The position numbers and the translations under genes were made by a program. Below, one piece after another: positions 49,055 through 59,179 of a stretch of DNA of 64,000 nt (positions are counted from its first letter, which is position 1; every line of letters begins with the position of its first letter). The notes under the pieces are model-generated. The model searched no databases. It had not been told where the DNA came from and saw only the letters and a list, made by a program, of their open reading frames with translations. The stretch comes from Brettanomyces bruxellensis (taxonomy: Eukaryota; Ascomycota; Pichiomycetes; Pichiales; Pichiaceae). The stretch lies in the NCBI RefSeq assembly GCF_011074885.1, contig NC_054689.1, positions 1,860,001 through 1,924,000 of the forward strand, written 5' to 3'.

Positions 49055-50359
49055 ATGGGCTCTAAACTAGCGTTTTCACCAAGAACTTCAAGGTCATTTC
49101 TGAGATCTTCGTTTATCTCTTTAAGAAATATACTTTCAAGACCAAAGATCGTCCTTACTGTGACAGCCATAGTTTTTGCATTTAATTGGATAATATTTGG
49201 TGATCCTATAAAAGGTCCACTGGGGAACAAATCGTTACCTCCATCTATCAAATCATTTAAACATCTAAGAGAGCCTGTCTATTTAAACTTACTTCATAAC
49301 AGCTATGGATTGCAAGGTCCGGAAACAATTCCAATACAGACAAAGGAGTTGATCCCATCAATCGACGATTCCTCAGTTTTAAGGCAACTTACTTTAGATA
49401 ATTTATTCCGGATGGAAATACACTCAGGCGATGACGGTGATAAGAAACTTTTCTTCTATAGCAAAGAGTTTTACCATGATCCTGAAGCAGATCAAGATGA
49501 CGCCAAAAAGCAGAAGGAAAAAGCAGATAGCGATGCGGTTAAAAGCATTAAACGTGCCTCCAAAGATTTCAAGAAAATGGGAAGAAAGGTGTATACAGGA
49601 AAAGAAAATCCTAAGATTGTTCTCGTTACAGCTTTCGACTTCAACAAATATGATGATGCTTACTTGAAAGCGGTTGCCAATAACCGAATGAAATACACAA
49701 AGCAACATGGTTATGGTCTTTATGAGAGGTGGGTCGAGGAATTTGTTCCAAGACTTCAAGAAACAGGAAATCTAGGTACCGACTGGTGGAAAGTTATCCT
49801 TTTAAGAGAGGCGATTAACGCATTTCCTCACGCTGAATATTTCTGGTTTTTAGACGAGAAGTCACTTATTGTGCAAAGAGACATTCGTATAGAAAATTCC
49901 CTTCTTGATCCAGAAATAATGCAAGCTAAAATGCTCAGGGACCAACCAATTGTTCTCCCAGGGTCTGCAATTAAAACATACAAGAACACAAAGGCTCAGG
50001 ATGTCAGTTTGATTCTCACGCAAAATAATGCTGGTATATCAACAGACTCAATTATTGTGAAGAACGATATCCAGGGTAAGGCAACTCTGGAGTACTGGGA
50101 TAGTAGGCTTTATCGTGCATACAACAACTTCTATCAGGATGAAGTTAAGGCATTAGAGCATATGTTACAGTGGCATCCATTAGTCCTATCTAGAACGTCA
50201 TTGGTGCCAACACGATTAATAAATGCTGGTATTGAGAATAAAGATCAAAAGAAGAATTCTGCAGTCGATTACCAAGAGGGCGACATGGTGATCAATCTTG
50301 GCGAATGTCAGAGGGACGGCTCATGCATTAAGCTTGCCTCGAAATACTTACGTAGTTAA
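49055..50359 (+). CDS. MNN11: Golgi alpha-1,6-mannosyltransferase complex subunit (Mnn11-like)
   Basis: The 434-residue type II membrane protein resembles Mnn11 of the Golgi M-Pol II complex that lengthens the mannan backbone (GT34). A membrane anchor spans about 31-49. Matching landmarks are IVLVTAFDFNKYDD, YGLYERWVEEFVPRL, SLLDPEIMQ, LTQNNAGISTDS and LQWHPLVLSRTSLV. At the place of the metal-binding Asp-x-Asp the sequence reads FLDEKSLIV, so the second Asp is Lys. S. cerevisiae Mnn11 is 422 residues. The family is firm; activity of this copy is uncertain. Confidence 0.88.
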   Translation: MGSKLAFSPRTSRSFLRSSFISLRNILSRPKIVLTVTAIVFAFNWIIFGDPIKGPLGNKSLPPSIKSFKHLREPVYLNLLHNSYGLQGPETIPIQTKELIPSIDDSSVLRQLTLDNLFRMEIHSGDDGDKKLFFYSKEFYHDPEADQDDAKKQKEKADSDAVKSIKRASKDFKKMGRKVYTGKENPKIVLVTAFDFNKYDDAYLKAVANNRMKYTKQHGYGLYERWVEEFVPRLQETGNLGTDWWKVILLREAINAFPHAEYFWFLDEKSLIVQRDIRIENSLLDPEIMQAKMLRDQPIVLPGSAIKTYKNTKAQDVSLILTQNNAGISTDSIIVKNDIQGKATLEYWDSRLYRAYNNFYQDEVKALEHMLQWHPLVLSRTSLVPTRLINAGIENKDQKKNSAVDYQEGDMVINLGECQRDGSCIKLASKYLRS

Positions 50360-50578
50360 TATGGTTAGCATGTATACAACGTTTTAAACATTTTAGCATC
50401 TTTCACCTTGAGGCGAACATTGAGTTTGTAAATATTTACACACGTACTAAGACAAAGATAAAAGGAAAAAGGGAGATAAACGGTGGGAAAATGGGTAAAA
50501 AGAACCGTCAATTCTGACATTTGCTACTTTCGCTCCACAAATCTTCCGCTTGTATCCAAAATCTAACCAAGCATCCCC

Positions 50579-51718
50579 TTATTTTTTAGCGGTTTGATCT
50601 CTTTTAGGAGTAGTAGTATTGGCATTCTCATTGGCAACAGAGCTCTCGGAAGCCGGCGATGCTCCAGTATTTCCAACTTTTTGCTCAAGAACCTTCAAAG
50701 CAATACGCTTTCTGCGTGAGGACTCACCGGAGGAGCCATTGGCATCAATTGTATTACTCTTATTCAATCTTTGGATAGTCCGAAGATTACTGGATTCGAT
50801 ATCATCATCATTGAAAGGGCGGAAAAGACCCAAGAATGCTGAAGAGTGATAGAAAAATCTTGCAATTGGCTTCAAGTAATCATGACAGTTGTCAGGAAAG
50901 AATTGGATGAATGCAAAGGTGTCGGAAGCATCACCACGAACAGTCAATGAATGTGATGTGGTATGTGATTCACTTGCAGTAGTTGGTAAAATATTACCAA
51001 CATGATTGATTTGGTAATAACGTAAATAGAACCAACTTATGTAGAAGTTGACAAAAAGAGGCATGAAGAACGGAGAGAAGGATCTGAAAATCACAAGAGA
51101 CACAACAAGAGCAAGCGAAAGGACGATGAATGGAAGTCTTTTCAATCTAAATCTAAAGAAGCTGAAAACTTTCACATTACTCTCTGGGGAGAGCTGTTTC
51201 ACTACAACAATAAAACTCATGAGAATGGTGAAAATACCGAAATTTGTAGGGCTTGCAATGGAATCGGCTGCGGACATACCAAAAACAACGGCAAAGGATT
51301 TGAACAAAATACAAATCAAATTTGTGGTCACAGTCACGATAAGCAAATAGCGAATTAATTCACCAAATATGCCCTTTTCAGGTGCTCTAAGACCTTCGGC
51401 ATCATCAAAGTTCCAATTCGATTCCAAGTATTCCGTTCCAAAAAACATAACTGGAAGTGCAAAAAGAAATTGCAACGGTGACGTTTGCACGTATGGCGAA
51501 ATAATCAATGTCCATGGATAGAACACGAAATGATTAGGGACCAACTGAATTGCAGGCACAACGACATCACTAAACTTTAAACTTTCATTGCTCTCTTTTA
51601 GTCCAATGTAAGATTGATATCTCACGTAATAACCCAAGGATGAGAAAAGAATCACCAGGGCTAAATTAATAAGGGAGATGCACCCCACGTGATGCGTACC
51701 CAACTTAATTCTTGGCAT
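50579..51718 (-). CDS. TMEM115/rhomboid-like Golgi membrane protein (YOL107W-like)
   Basis: The 379-residue polytopic protein matches the fungal TMEM115 family, rhomboid-fold relatives without protease residues that localise to the Golgi in animals. It has about six membrane segments in residues 10-230, with VPNHFVFYPWTLIISPYVQ and FALPVMFFGTEYLESNW as landmarks, and no GxSx motif. The C-terminal 140 residues are polar and disordered with an Arg/Lys patch (SSRRKRIALKVLEQKV). S. cerevisiae YOL107W is 342 residues and of unknown role. Confidence 0.82.
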   Translation of the reverse strand: MPRIKLGTHHVGCISLINLALVILFSSLGYYVRYQSYIGLKESNESLKFSDVVVPAIQLVPNHFVFYPWTLIISPYVQTSPLQFLFALPVMFFGTEYLESNWNFDDAEGLRAPEKGIFGELIRYLLIVTVTTNLICILFKSFAVVFGMSAADSIASPTNFGIFTILMSFIVVVKQLSPESNVKVFSFFRFRLKRLPFIVLSLALVVSLVIFRSFSPFFMPLFVNFYISWFYLRYYQINHVGNILPTTASESHTTSHSLTVRGDASDTFAFIQFFPDNCHDYLKPIARFFYHSSAFLGLFRPFNDDDIESSNLRTIQRLNKSNTIDANGSSGESSRRKRIALKVLEQKVGNTGASPASESSVANENANTTTPKRDQTAKK

Positions 51719-52025
51719 TATATCAAATATATATCAATAGGGCTATATGGATGTGGAGAAAGGAGAGAGAGGAGTTTCTACCAAGGAAACTAGATAGGCC
51801 AATCGTATAGGAGGACGATATTCGCTTATTTTCAATGTCCTTTCTTGACACTTGTAATTGTACTTTTTTATTTTATATTCTCGATTATTTCGCGTTCATC
51901 ATAAAAAATAACATAGCCCCCCTCAAAGAATACGATTAATCTATACATGAACAATACTTGATAGGTACCTTAGTCTGGAGTAGTGAACAATTGCGAAATA
52001 TCAAAGTGGTTTATGAAATTCAAAA
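51719..52025. promoter_or_regulatory. Divergent intergenic region (TMEM115-like/INO4-like)
   Basis: These 307 bases hold the two promoters. No distinct regulator site is recognised. Confidence 0.4.
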
Positions 52026-52331
52026 ATGGAACCTCCGACGAAAAAGGTGAAGAGAAGGAGAAATAATGACCCATCCAAACAACTAAGCGAGGAAGAAAAG
52101 AAACTACATCATATACAATCAGAACACAGAAGAAGGGAACAGATTAGATCAACATTTGATCGGTTGGTTGAAATAGTACCAGATCTAACTGCAAATGAGA
52201 AGCGTTCGGAGCTAACAGTAATAACCAAGACAACGAGTTATATTGAAAAATTGCGAGAACAGAACAAACGACTAGTTGACTTAGCACAGAAAAAGGGTAT
52301 ACCCATGGAAAAGAGTGTTATCAAATCGTAA
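52026..52331 (+). CDS. INO4: Small bHLH transcription factor, Ino4-like
   Basis: The 101-residue protein is little more than a basic helix-loop-helix domain: a Lys/Arg-rich start, basic region HHIQSEHRRREQIRSTFDR (His, Glu and Arg of E-box binders), helix 1 LVEIVPDL, a short loop, and helix 2 LTVITKTTSYIEKLREQNKRL. The RRE...FDRLVEIVPDL pattern is that of Ino4, the partner of Ino2 in phospholipid-gene control in S. cerevisiae. Ino4 there is 151 residues. Other small bHLH proteins are the alternative. Confidence 0.75.
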   Translation: MEPPTKKVKRRRNNDPSKQLSEEEKKLHHIQSEHRRREQIRSTFDRLVEIVPDLTANEKRSELTVITKTTSYIEKLREQNKRLVDLAQKKGIPMEKSVIKS

Positions 52332-52390
52332 TATATTCATGAAATCATACTTATAAATCAATTTTTATTTAAAAAGGAACATTACCACTA

Positions 52391-53830
52391 TTATTCAATC
52401 TCGTCTTCAATAGGCCACCAATCAGGGACTCTGATTTGACATTGAACTTTGCCATTGATTTCCGGAACTGAATCGGATTGAACACAGAAGACATTGCTAT
52501 TTTTATCGTTCTCCGTAAGGTCAATATCTTTTATATTTACCAATACTAATCCTGCATTAGAGACAGTACGGATCACAGCTCCTATTATCGATAAACCGGA
52601 TTTCGCCGATTTTTTAGGTGAAACACCAAAGGGATTGAAAACAGCCTGCTTTTCCTCCAAACCCTTCTCTCTCTTATCTTCCCTGACGATTTTTAAATCA
52701 TCGATTGCCCCAAGTTTGCTGATGATTGAATCATCACATTCGTTTTGTACGAAAAAATTGGCAGGCATTATTCTTTTCCGAATGACTCCTCTGGTCCAAG
52801 TTCTGCTGGTTAGTTCCTGACCTATATAACATCCTTTATTGTAATTAATACCATTTGCATAATCTATATTGAATTCAAAAGGAAGTGGTGAGTGTGCACC
52901 CATTTGGTAATCACTCATCTCAACTAGTCCCTGTTTTATTCTCAATAGCTCGTATAAGTTATTGCTGCTATGAAATGCACGCGATGCAGAATTCCGCTCG
53001 GAAACACCTGGAATATCTTGACTGAACATGTCTGGAAAGTCCTTAAATAAAGAATTATCTGTTATCAGACGAAACATGGGAAGGGAAGAACGGTTATCAA
53101 TTGCAAATCCAACGAGACCTTTTTCCAATCTAGAATGATATTGTGGCTGAAATAGTAATCCAGACTGTAGAAATTCTCGTGCTAATTGCAAACCTTTTTC
53201 TGGGGATTTAGACGTCTTGTTGTTAAAGAACCGATCTTTAAGTGAGTAGGCAAAATCTTCAAATGCTTCGGTCCTATTAAAATATACCCACGACTGCAAT
53301 TTCGGTGGATGATTAATGCTGATACAGGTTCGAAGCTTATGCAATTTTAATAGCATGAATAACTTTCTGAATCGCTCTAATCCACTATTAAATTCAACAA
53401 GATACGATGGACCATCTTTTACATCACCAATAAAAGGAATTGGGTAAACGAAAAGGTCCGAGTCAACTCTTCCCTTTGAAGAAAGCAGCATCCCATATCT
53501 ACCATCACGTCGAATACCCACCTTTTCCACACCTTCGGAATACTCATCATCATGTAATATTCCCCATGATGTATCTCTGACTTGTTTTTCGGCAATATTC
53601 AAACTTTGTGCAAGATCCAAGTATTCCCCCTCCTGATTCGAAACAGTTGTGAGTCTTGTCTTCGAAATTGTTGGCAACAGTCTAATAGTTAACAATCCGT
53701 TTAAAAATTTTGTAGCATCTGGCCCTGAAATAATAACCATAGAGTTTGAAGTCTTCAATTTCAAAAGGCCACTTGATGGTATGCTAGAAAATCGACGCAC
53801 GAAACTTCGTGCGAATTCAAAACAGCCCAT
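52391..53830 (-). CDS. IBA57: Mitochondrial Fe-S cluster assembly factor Iba57
   Basis: The 479-residue folate-binding protein of the GcvT/YgfZ family helps mature [4Fe-4S] proteins in mitochondria with Isa1 and Isa2. A basic N-terminus with RSFVRRFSS acts as presequence. The N-terminal domain starts LLKLKTSNSMVIISGPDATKFLNGLLT. The family signature KGCYIGQELTSRTWTRGVIRKR contains the conserved Cys. S. cerevisiae Iba57 is 497 residues. It converges on the INO4-like gene with 59 bases between stops. Confidence 0.94.
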   Translation of the reverse strand: MGCFEFARSFVRRFSSIPSSGLLKLKTSNSMVIISGPDATKFLNGLLTIRLLPTISKTRLTTVSNQEGEYLDLAQSLNIAEKQVRDTSWGILHDDEYSEGVEKVGIRRDGRYGMLLSSKGRVDSDLFVYPIPFIGDVKDGPSYLVEFNSGLERFRKLFMLLKLHKLRTCISINHPPKLQSWVYFNRTEAFEDFAYSLKDRFFNNKTSKSPEKGLQLAREFLQSGLLFQPQYHSRLEKGLVGFAIDNRSSLPMFRLITDNSLFKDFPDMFSQDIPGVSERNSASRAFHSSNNLYELLRIKQGLVEMSDYQMGAHSPLPFEFNIDYANGINYNKGCYIGQELTSRTWTRGVIRKRIMPANFFVQNECDDSIISKLGAIDDLKIVREDKREKGLEEKQAVFNPFGVSPKKSAKSGLSIIGAVIRTVSNAGLVLVNIKDIDLTENDKNSNVFCVQSDSVPEINGKVQCQIRVPDWWPIEDEIE

Positions 53831-54218
53831 CGTTATAAATAAATACTCAACAAGTATGATTTATAAAACTAAGTTGAACGTTTGCTTCATACGTTCAGGC
53901 AGGAAGATAAATTGAAATAAGGAAGTCTACTCTTCTAGTAATGGGCCCTCAGTTCAGAGATGAAATTGACCCCGCGATTGTAATATTTTCAAATTTCAGC
54001 AACACAGTACATGCGGCCTACACTAATATGATTTCAATAAAGATGCATACGAATTGCACATTTTACCTATTAGTAGTTAGTTTTGAATGTATTGCAAACT
54101 GTATTAATTTACTATCAAGTTTGGTAATATACATACTAAGAAAAAGCAGGATTCAATGATTTGGGTATATTCAGCATGTTTAATAAACAGATAAGAACAT
54201 GGATAGAACCTCGAGCTG
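53831..54218. other. Intergenic region between IBA57 and GON7
   Basis: These 388 bases hold the IBA57 promoter and the GON7 3' end, both genes being on the minus strand. A 72-codon forward frame at 53941-54159 lacks protein-like character. Nothing else is seen. Confidence 0.45.
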
Positions 54219-54575
54219 TCAATTCGTACTATCGCCGTCTTTACTTACTGCCTGGGTCTTTGCCTCAGCTTGCAATCGTCTTTTAGCCTCTTTTGCCCTC
54301 TTCTTCTCTATTTCCATTCGCTCAGTTAAGAATATATTGACCTGATCCTGAAGATCTGTGACATAAGCCCTCAGTCTTCCTGTTTTCGTATCTTTATTAT
54401 TTGTAGGTTTATTCTTGTCCGTGTAATCACCTTGTGTCAAGTTGATTATGTAATCAGATGGACCAGTGGTTGTACCATTTGTTGTTAAGGGTTTCGTGCT
54501 ATCGACTGAGAACTCTTTGTTAATATCGGAAGAACTGTACTTTGCTGTTGGGAGAAGCTCACTATCTTGAGACAT
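54219..54575 (-). CDS. GON7: EKC/KEOPS complex subunit Gon7
   Basis: The 118-residue protein is the small, mostly disordered Gon7 subunit that binds Pcc1 in the KEOPS complex, which makes the t6A tRNA modification and affects telomeres. The N-terminal PTAKYSSSD, the middle TTTGPSDYIINLTQGD and the C-terminal helix GRLRAYVTDLQDQVNIFLTE match the S. cerevisiae protein (123 residues) in order. It ends in a Lys/Arg/Glu-rich helix. It is divergent from the eIF3m gene. Confidence 0.9.
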   Translation of the reverse strand: MSQDSELLPTAKYSSSDINKEFSVDSTKPLTTNGTTTGPSDYIINLTQGDYTDKNKPTNNKDTKTGRLRAYVTDLQDQVNIFLTERMEIEKKRAKEAKRRLQAEAKTQAVSKDGDSTN

Positions 54576-54952
54576 GCTCGTTCAAATAATAATGTGTAAT
54601 ATATGCAGTTTCAATTACTTTCAAAAGTATGGAAGTAGTCGGCAATCTAACTTGCTTCGTTAAAGTATGAACTGTGATGCGATATACCCAATTCATTATC
54701 ACACTATTTCAATTGCCAGTTACGTAAGCACTCCGATAATAGATTCTTGTCCCTCGCGTCCTCAGAAGTGGAAAAATTTTTTTTAGTACAAAAAAAAATT
54801 TGGAAAAATGAGGATGAGAAGAAAATGGTGATGCGAAAAAGTGGAAAATCGAAGGCTGAAAGAGACTAGGACTGTAGTCACTACAGTTATACCCGCTCAG
54901 TATAAATACACATATTCATTGAGCTTCAAATTTCAAGAACATACTAACCAAG
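54576..54952. promoter_or_regulatory. Divergent GON7/eIF3m promoter with RRPE- and PAC-like motifs
   Basis: GAAAAATTTT at 54771-54780 resembles the RRPE element and GATGAG at 54813-54818 is the PAC core. They lie about 33 bases apart. In yeasts these motifs mark ribosome-biogenesis and translation genes, which fits both neighbours. A TATAAATA string near 54901 faces eIF3m. Confidence 0.5.
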
Positions 54953-56335
54953 ATGTCGTTTACCGTTGTGCTTGACAGGTATCTCAATGAATCTGTCACC
55001 GAATATGGTGCTATTCTTGATCTCGAATTAAGGACCACGGACCACAAATATCAAAATGAATTCAACGAGTTACTCCAAAATGATAACAAAGATGCCCTTT
55101 TGGCGAAACTTGTTGATTCAGCAAAGGTTTTCCTTAAAAACATGGGTGATAACGCATTTGAGCCAACTGCAAACTTGTACATTAATACTATCGATTCCTT
55201 AACCTCTGAAATGGACGTTGATGTCTTAGGACCAATTGAAAGCGCTGTTAAGAACCTGGGTGTTGAGCAGTACATAGCATCAAAGTCGAACGTGAAGCCA
55301 ACATCAGTTATTTCTGTTCTATCTAACGTGTTCAACTTTGTTCCAGAGACCAGTAGGCTAAGAGTTTTGATTCTTCAACAAATTGTTGACCTTGCATCAA
55401 GAAATTACCTTCAAAGTCTTCTTTCTCCAACGATAGCGAAGAACTTTTTGTGCTGGATTTTAAAGGTTGAGGATGCCGACACTGAGGATGTTAGAAAGCT
55501 AGCAAACCAGATTTTTGCCGAGATATATACTTTCAACCAAACTGAGGCCTTGACGTTTTACAGCAATTTATTACAGAATGAAAACTTGGAGTCAGCTTTC
55601 AATGCAGAAGATAGAGAGAATTTCGTGTTGAAGGCACTTTCAGCTAAAAAGTACTTTGCTATTAAGGATGCTTGCTTCAGTTCGAAATTGAATGACCCGG
55701 CTTTGGCTCAGCTATTGGTGCTTGTTCAGACTGCTAACTTAAAAGAATTCAACACCTTTATCTCCACATCTGAGGGTAAGTCGTTGAGCGTGAAACTCGA
55801 TTTGGATACTTTATCTTTGAGGGTGAAATGTACTGCCATTCCTAAGATTTTGGAGACTCTATCTGAGGAGTCAGGTAAGCATGCATTTGGCTACGAAGAG
55901 ATTGCCAAGGAAATATGCGTTTCAGGGGCGGAGGTTGAAGAAATTCTAATTGAATGTATTCAGCAAGGATTCATCACCGGAAGACTTTCACAACCAGAGG
56001 AGATTCTTTACTTAAACAGGGTGAATAGTGCATACGCTACAAATGCTCCTTTAACCGCTGAGGAATGGCAAAAGGCAGGAAAGTATTTACAGAAATGGTC
56101 TGTTACGATTGATGGATTACAGTCTCTAATCAAGAATTTGATCTCGAAGAATGGTAAGCGGATGCTGCCACCAGAGGCTATTCAAATATTTCATCAACAA
56201 AAGCAGGAGATGAAGGAACAGATGCAGAAGGAAAGAGAAAGGCGCCAGGAACAGGATAAACAAGAAAATATAGAACCCGAGCACAAAGGAGGTGAGTCTC
56301 AGACGGCAACTGCTGAAGAAGTGTCTGTGGCTTGA
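54953..56335 (+). CDS. EIF3M: Translation initiation factor 3 subunit m
   Basis: The 460-residue protein is the PCI-domain eIF3m subunit, which S. cerevisiae lacks and S. pombe and most eukaryotes have. A helical repeat region (about 1-230) leads to the PCI winged-helix part (about 230-370), with the visible stretch HAFGYEEIAKEICVSGAEVEEILIECIQQGFITGRLSQ. A charged coiled tail rich in Gln, Glu and Lys follows. The related COP9 subunit 7 shares the fold, but length and sequence fit eIF3m better. Confidence 0.88.
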   Translation: MSFTVVLDRYLNESVTEYGAILDLELRTTDHKYQNEFNELLQNDNKDALLAKLVDSAKVFLKNMGDNAFEPTANLYINTIDSLTSEMDVDVLGPIESAVKNLGVEQYIASKSNVKPTSVISVLSNVFNFVPETSRLRVLILQQIVDLASRNYLQSLLSPTIAKNFLCWILKVEDADTEDVRKLANQIFAEIYTFNQTEALTFYSNLLQNENLESAFNAEDRENFVLKALSAKKYFAIKDACFSSKLNDPALAQLLVLVQTANLKEFNTFISTSEGKSLSVKLDLDTLSLRVKCTAIPKILETLSEESGKHAFGYEEIAKEICVSGAEVEEILIECIQQGFITGRLSQPEEILYLNRVNSAYATNAPLTAEEWQKAGKYLQKWSVTIDGLQSLIKNLISKNGKRMLPPEAIQIFHQQKQEMKEQMQKERERRQEQDKQENIEPEHKGGESQTATAEEVSVA

Positions 56336-56782
56336 TCGTTACATTCTGATTTTTCTACTTGAGATTTATGATTATGTACGAGTTTAGTACAGAGGTGAAC
56401 AAAATCACACAAAAAAAAAAAAAGATAATAATTGATTTGAGCTTCTTTTCTTTTTTGTTTCATGTACTTGCATTACATATTTTGGTTTAGCTTAAATATA
56501 GTAACATTATATTTACATATTGTGTTCTTAACAGTTTGATTTATCGGTACATGTATTTGTATGATCTTCAAACAGGTGCTCCAAGAAATTCTCATTCGGT
56601 TTTGTAAGAAATGTAAAATTTTGGGAGATCTGCAAATAGCGAGTTTAGAAAATCTCATTGCCTTGTTATCGAATCCTACCTTTTTTGCGACCTATTTATC
56701 ACTCTCTTTTATTGAAGTTCAATTACTTTTAAGTTTCCGAGTTACGAACACCTAATTGATATTTAAAAAAGAGTAACCAATA
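56336..56782. other. Intergenic region between eIF3m and PCP1
   Basis: These 447 bases hold the eIF3m 3' end and the PCP1 promoter. An A12 run at 56411-56422 is the only notable element. No gene is seen. Confidence 0.45.
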
Positions 56783-57772
56783 ATGTTTGGCCTTGGCCTT
56801 CGTTTCATAAAGCCAAGTGCTTCGTTCAAAACTTTTCACAGAGATATTTTCAATTGTTCATTGTTTTCATCCAAATCCAGGACGTTGTATCCAACGAGGA
56901 CCTTTCAGACTCAAACACATATTGTCCAACAATTCAGGTTATATTTTAAGTCACAAAGGAGGAAATATGCAACATATTCTGAACTTGGATATTATCCAGG
57001 TAGAATGGGTGGTTCAGGTGAAGGACCGCATTTCAATAACGTGAAAAACAATGTTGTCAAGCCTATTCTTTACACTATCGCATTTTCTGCTGTCACATAT
57101 TTTGCTATGCCATACATATTCGATAATACACCAATGAAATACTTCAAGACCCACAAGAAGTACTATCTATATGGCTTGATTGGATTAAATGTTGCTGTAT
57201 TCGGACTTTGGCAACTTCGATTTAACGGAGGAAGGATCTACAGCTTTTTGGAGAAGTATTTTCTTCTTGATAGGAGTTCTTTGACTAGGAAATCCAATGT
57301 TTCTATGATTCTATCTACGTTTAGCCACCAGGAATTTTTCCACTTGTTTGTTAACATGCTGTGTCTTTACAGCTTTGCCATTTCTATGGTGAATATTATG
57401 GGAGTGTCCCAATTTTCATCTTTGTATCTAATTTCCGGATGCGCCTCTTCTCTTGCATCCATAATTTTCAGTTTTGTCACCAAGTCATACGGATGCTCTT
57501 TGGGTGCATCTGGTGCCATTTCTGCAATATTTGCTGCTTTCACTGCTATTTTTCCAACTGCAAATGTTGCTTTATTTATTATCCCAATTCCAGGTGGTGC
57601 ATCAACTGCTTTAGCACTATTTACAGCATACAATGTCGGAGGTTGCATATTCCGTTGGTCTACTTTTGATTTTGCCGCACATTTGGGAGGAACAATTGTT
57701 GGTTATTTGTGGGGAATGCAATACAAAAAGAAAATTAAGGCAAAGTACAGACATTTAAGAAGCTACTGGTAA
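56783..57772 (+). CDS. PCP1: Mitochondrial rhomboid protease Pcp1
   Basis: The 329-residue intramembrane serine protease of the mitochondrial inner membrane processes targets such as the dynamin Mgm1 and cytochrome c peroxidase in yeast. A basic presequence is followed by a first membrane helix (about 100-115) and the rhomboid core. The fold marker is HQEFFHLFVNMLCLYSF. The catalytic Ser is in SLGASGAISAIF (about Ser242) and the catalytic His in FAAHLGGTIVGYLWG (about His299). S. cerevisiae Pcp1 is 346 residues. Confidence 0.94.
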   Translation: MFGLGLRFIKPSASFKTFHRDIFNCSLFSSKSRTLYPTRTFQTQTHIVQQFRLYFKSQRRKYATYSELGYYPGRMGGSGEGPHFNNVKNNVVKPILYTIAFSAVTYFAMPYIFDNTPMKYFKTHKKYYLYGLIGLNVAVFGLWQLRFNGGRIYSFLEKYFLLDRSSLTRKSNVSMILSTFSHQEFFHLFVNMLCLYSFAISMVNIMGVSQFSSLYLISGCASSLASIIFSFVTKSYGCSLGASGAISAIFAAFTAIFPTANVALFIIPIPGGASTALALFTAYNVGGCIFRWSTFDFAAHLGGTIVGYLWGMQYKKKIKAKYRHLRSYW

Positions 57773-58048
57773 TCTAATATGCTGGAGAATCCACGTTCAG
57801 GGACATACTATACTGCTTCAACTTCTGTGGTGTGGGTTTTCCACTTGCGTTGATCGGTAGATGAGTGAAAAAAGAGGAAGAGAAAAAAAGTTCGAGGGAA
57901 GAAAAAAAAGCTGGAATCATATTGAAAATCCTAGGTTATTAGGTAAACTCGCAATAATTCATACATATATATAGTTATCGAAAAGAATAATTAAAATGGT
58001 ACATTTGATGAGCTTAGTAGCATATTAATTGCCGATAAATAATCCTCA

Positions 58049-59017
58049 ATGCCATATTCACACCACTCACACTCGGGTGAATACGTTGCCCACGGAGAAA
58101 ACACGCTGGATGAGGTGATTACCAAAGTTAAACAAATGAACTTTCATGTTTTTTGCTTGACTGAGCACTGTCCTAGGTATGCGAGGGATTTAATGTATCC
58201 GGAAGAGGAGGGAATGACCGTGGAAAGTCTCACTACTATTTTCGATAAATATATGGTTCACGCCAGGAGGATTCAAAAAGAGATAAATAATGATGACAGT
58301 AACAGGCTAAGAATTCTTGTTGGCTTTGAAAGTGAAGGAGGTATTGACGAAATTCAAACGAAGGGATGTGAGGATCTTAGAAAGAAATACAACGTGGATA
58401 TAGTTGTCGGTTCAATTCATTATGTCAAGCGGATTCCGATTGATTTTGACCGTCCACGATGGATTAAAGCTAAGCAGCACTACAATAGTTTTAGAGACTT
58501 TTTCAAAGGCTATTTTCAATGTCAGCACGAGATGATCAAACGATTGAAACCAGAGGTCGTTTCACATTTTGATTTAATCAGACTTCTTGAAGAGCCAGAG
58601 TCTGATCGTTGTGAGATCACAGGTAAGCTTTTGAAAAATGTAAACATTAAAACAGATTGGCCAGAAGTTTGGAAATTGATCGATAAGAATATCGATCTTA
58701 TTAATGAGCAAGGAGGCTTGATAGAACTTAACTCTGCGGCATTAAGAAAGGGTTGGAACTCACCTTATCCTAAGAGAGATATAGTTGAATTAGCACTATC
58801 AAAGGGAGCCAAATTTTGCATGAGCGATGATTCTCATGGAATTGCACAAGTCGGATTTAATTATGACAAGGTACTAAAATTTATTCAAAGTTTTGGAGAT
58901 AAGATGCCCTATATCTATTACTGGAATGTCGATAAGGATGGAAATAAGATGATAAACAAGCGGGAAGTCTCCGACTTGGCCGATGATCCTTTCTGGGGTA
59001 ATTATTCGAATTTATGA
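58049..59017 (+). CDS. HIS2: Histidinol-phosphatase
   Basis: The 322-residue PHP-fold metal phosphatase carries out the eighth step of histidine synthesis, histidinol phosphate to histidinol. The metal-binding His pairs are at the start (SHHSHSGEY) and in FCLTEHCPRY. Further motifs are LVGFESEGG, VVGSIHYVKRIPIDFD, EVVSHFDLIRLL and FCMSDDSHGIAQVG. S. cerevisiae His2 is 335 residues. No clear Gcn4 site is seen directly upstream. Confidence 0.95.
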   Translation: MPYSHHSHSGEYVAHGENTLDEVITKVKQMNFHVFCLTEHCPRYARDLMYPEEEGMTVESLTTIFDKYMVHARRIQKEINNDDSNRLRILVGFESEGGIDEIQTKGCEDLRKKYNVDIVVGSIHYVKRIPIDFDRPRWIKAKQHYNSFRDFFKGYFQCQHEMIKRLKPEVVSHFDLIRLLEEPESDRCEITGKLLKNVNIKTDWPEVWKLIDKNIDLINEQGGLIELNSAALRKGWNSPYPKRDIVELALSKGAKFCMSDDSHGIAQVGFNYDKVLKFIQSFGDKMPYIYYWNVDKDGNKMINKREVSDLADDPFWGNYSNL

Positions 59018-59179
59018 GATGATTGTCCGTGGATCCATTTTAGTTTAGCTTAAGCGGAAGGACCCTCGAGAGAAATAGATACTACTTTAATTAGATGGTA
59101 AGAGAAATATAGAACATTGCTCCTTTTCCGATCCAGCATCTGACATAACGTTTTTTTTTTCCCGCTAAGAAAAACTACC

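Noticed and set aside
53941..54159. 72-codon forward frame between IBA57 and GON7
   Set aside because: No protein-like pattern; intergenic AT-rich sequence.
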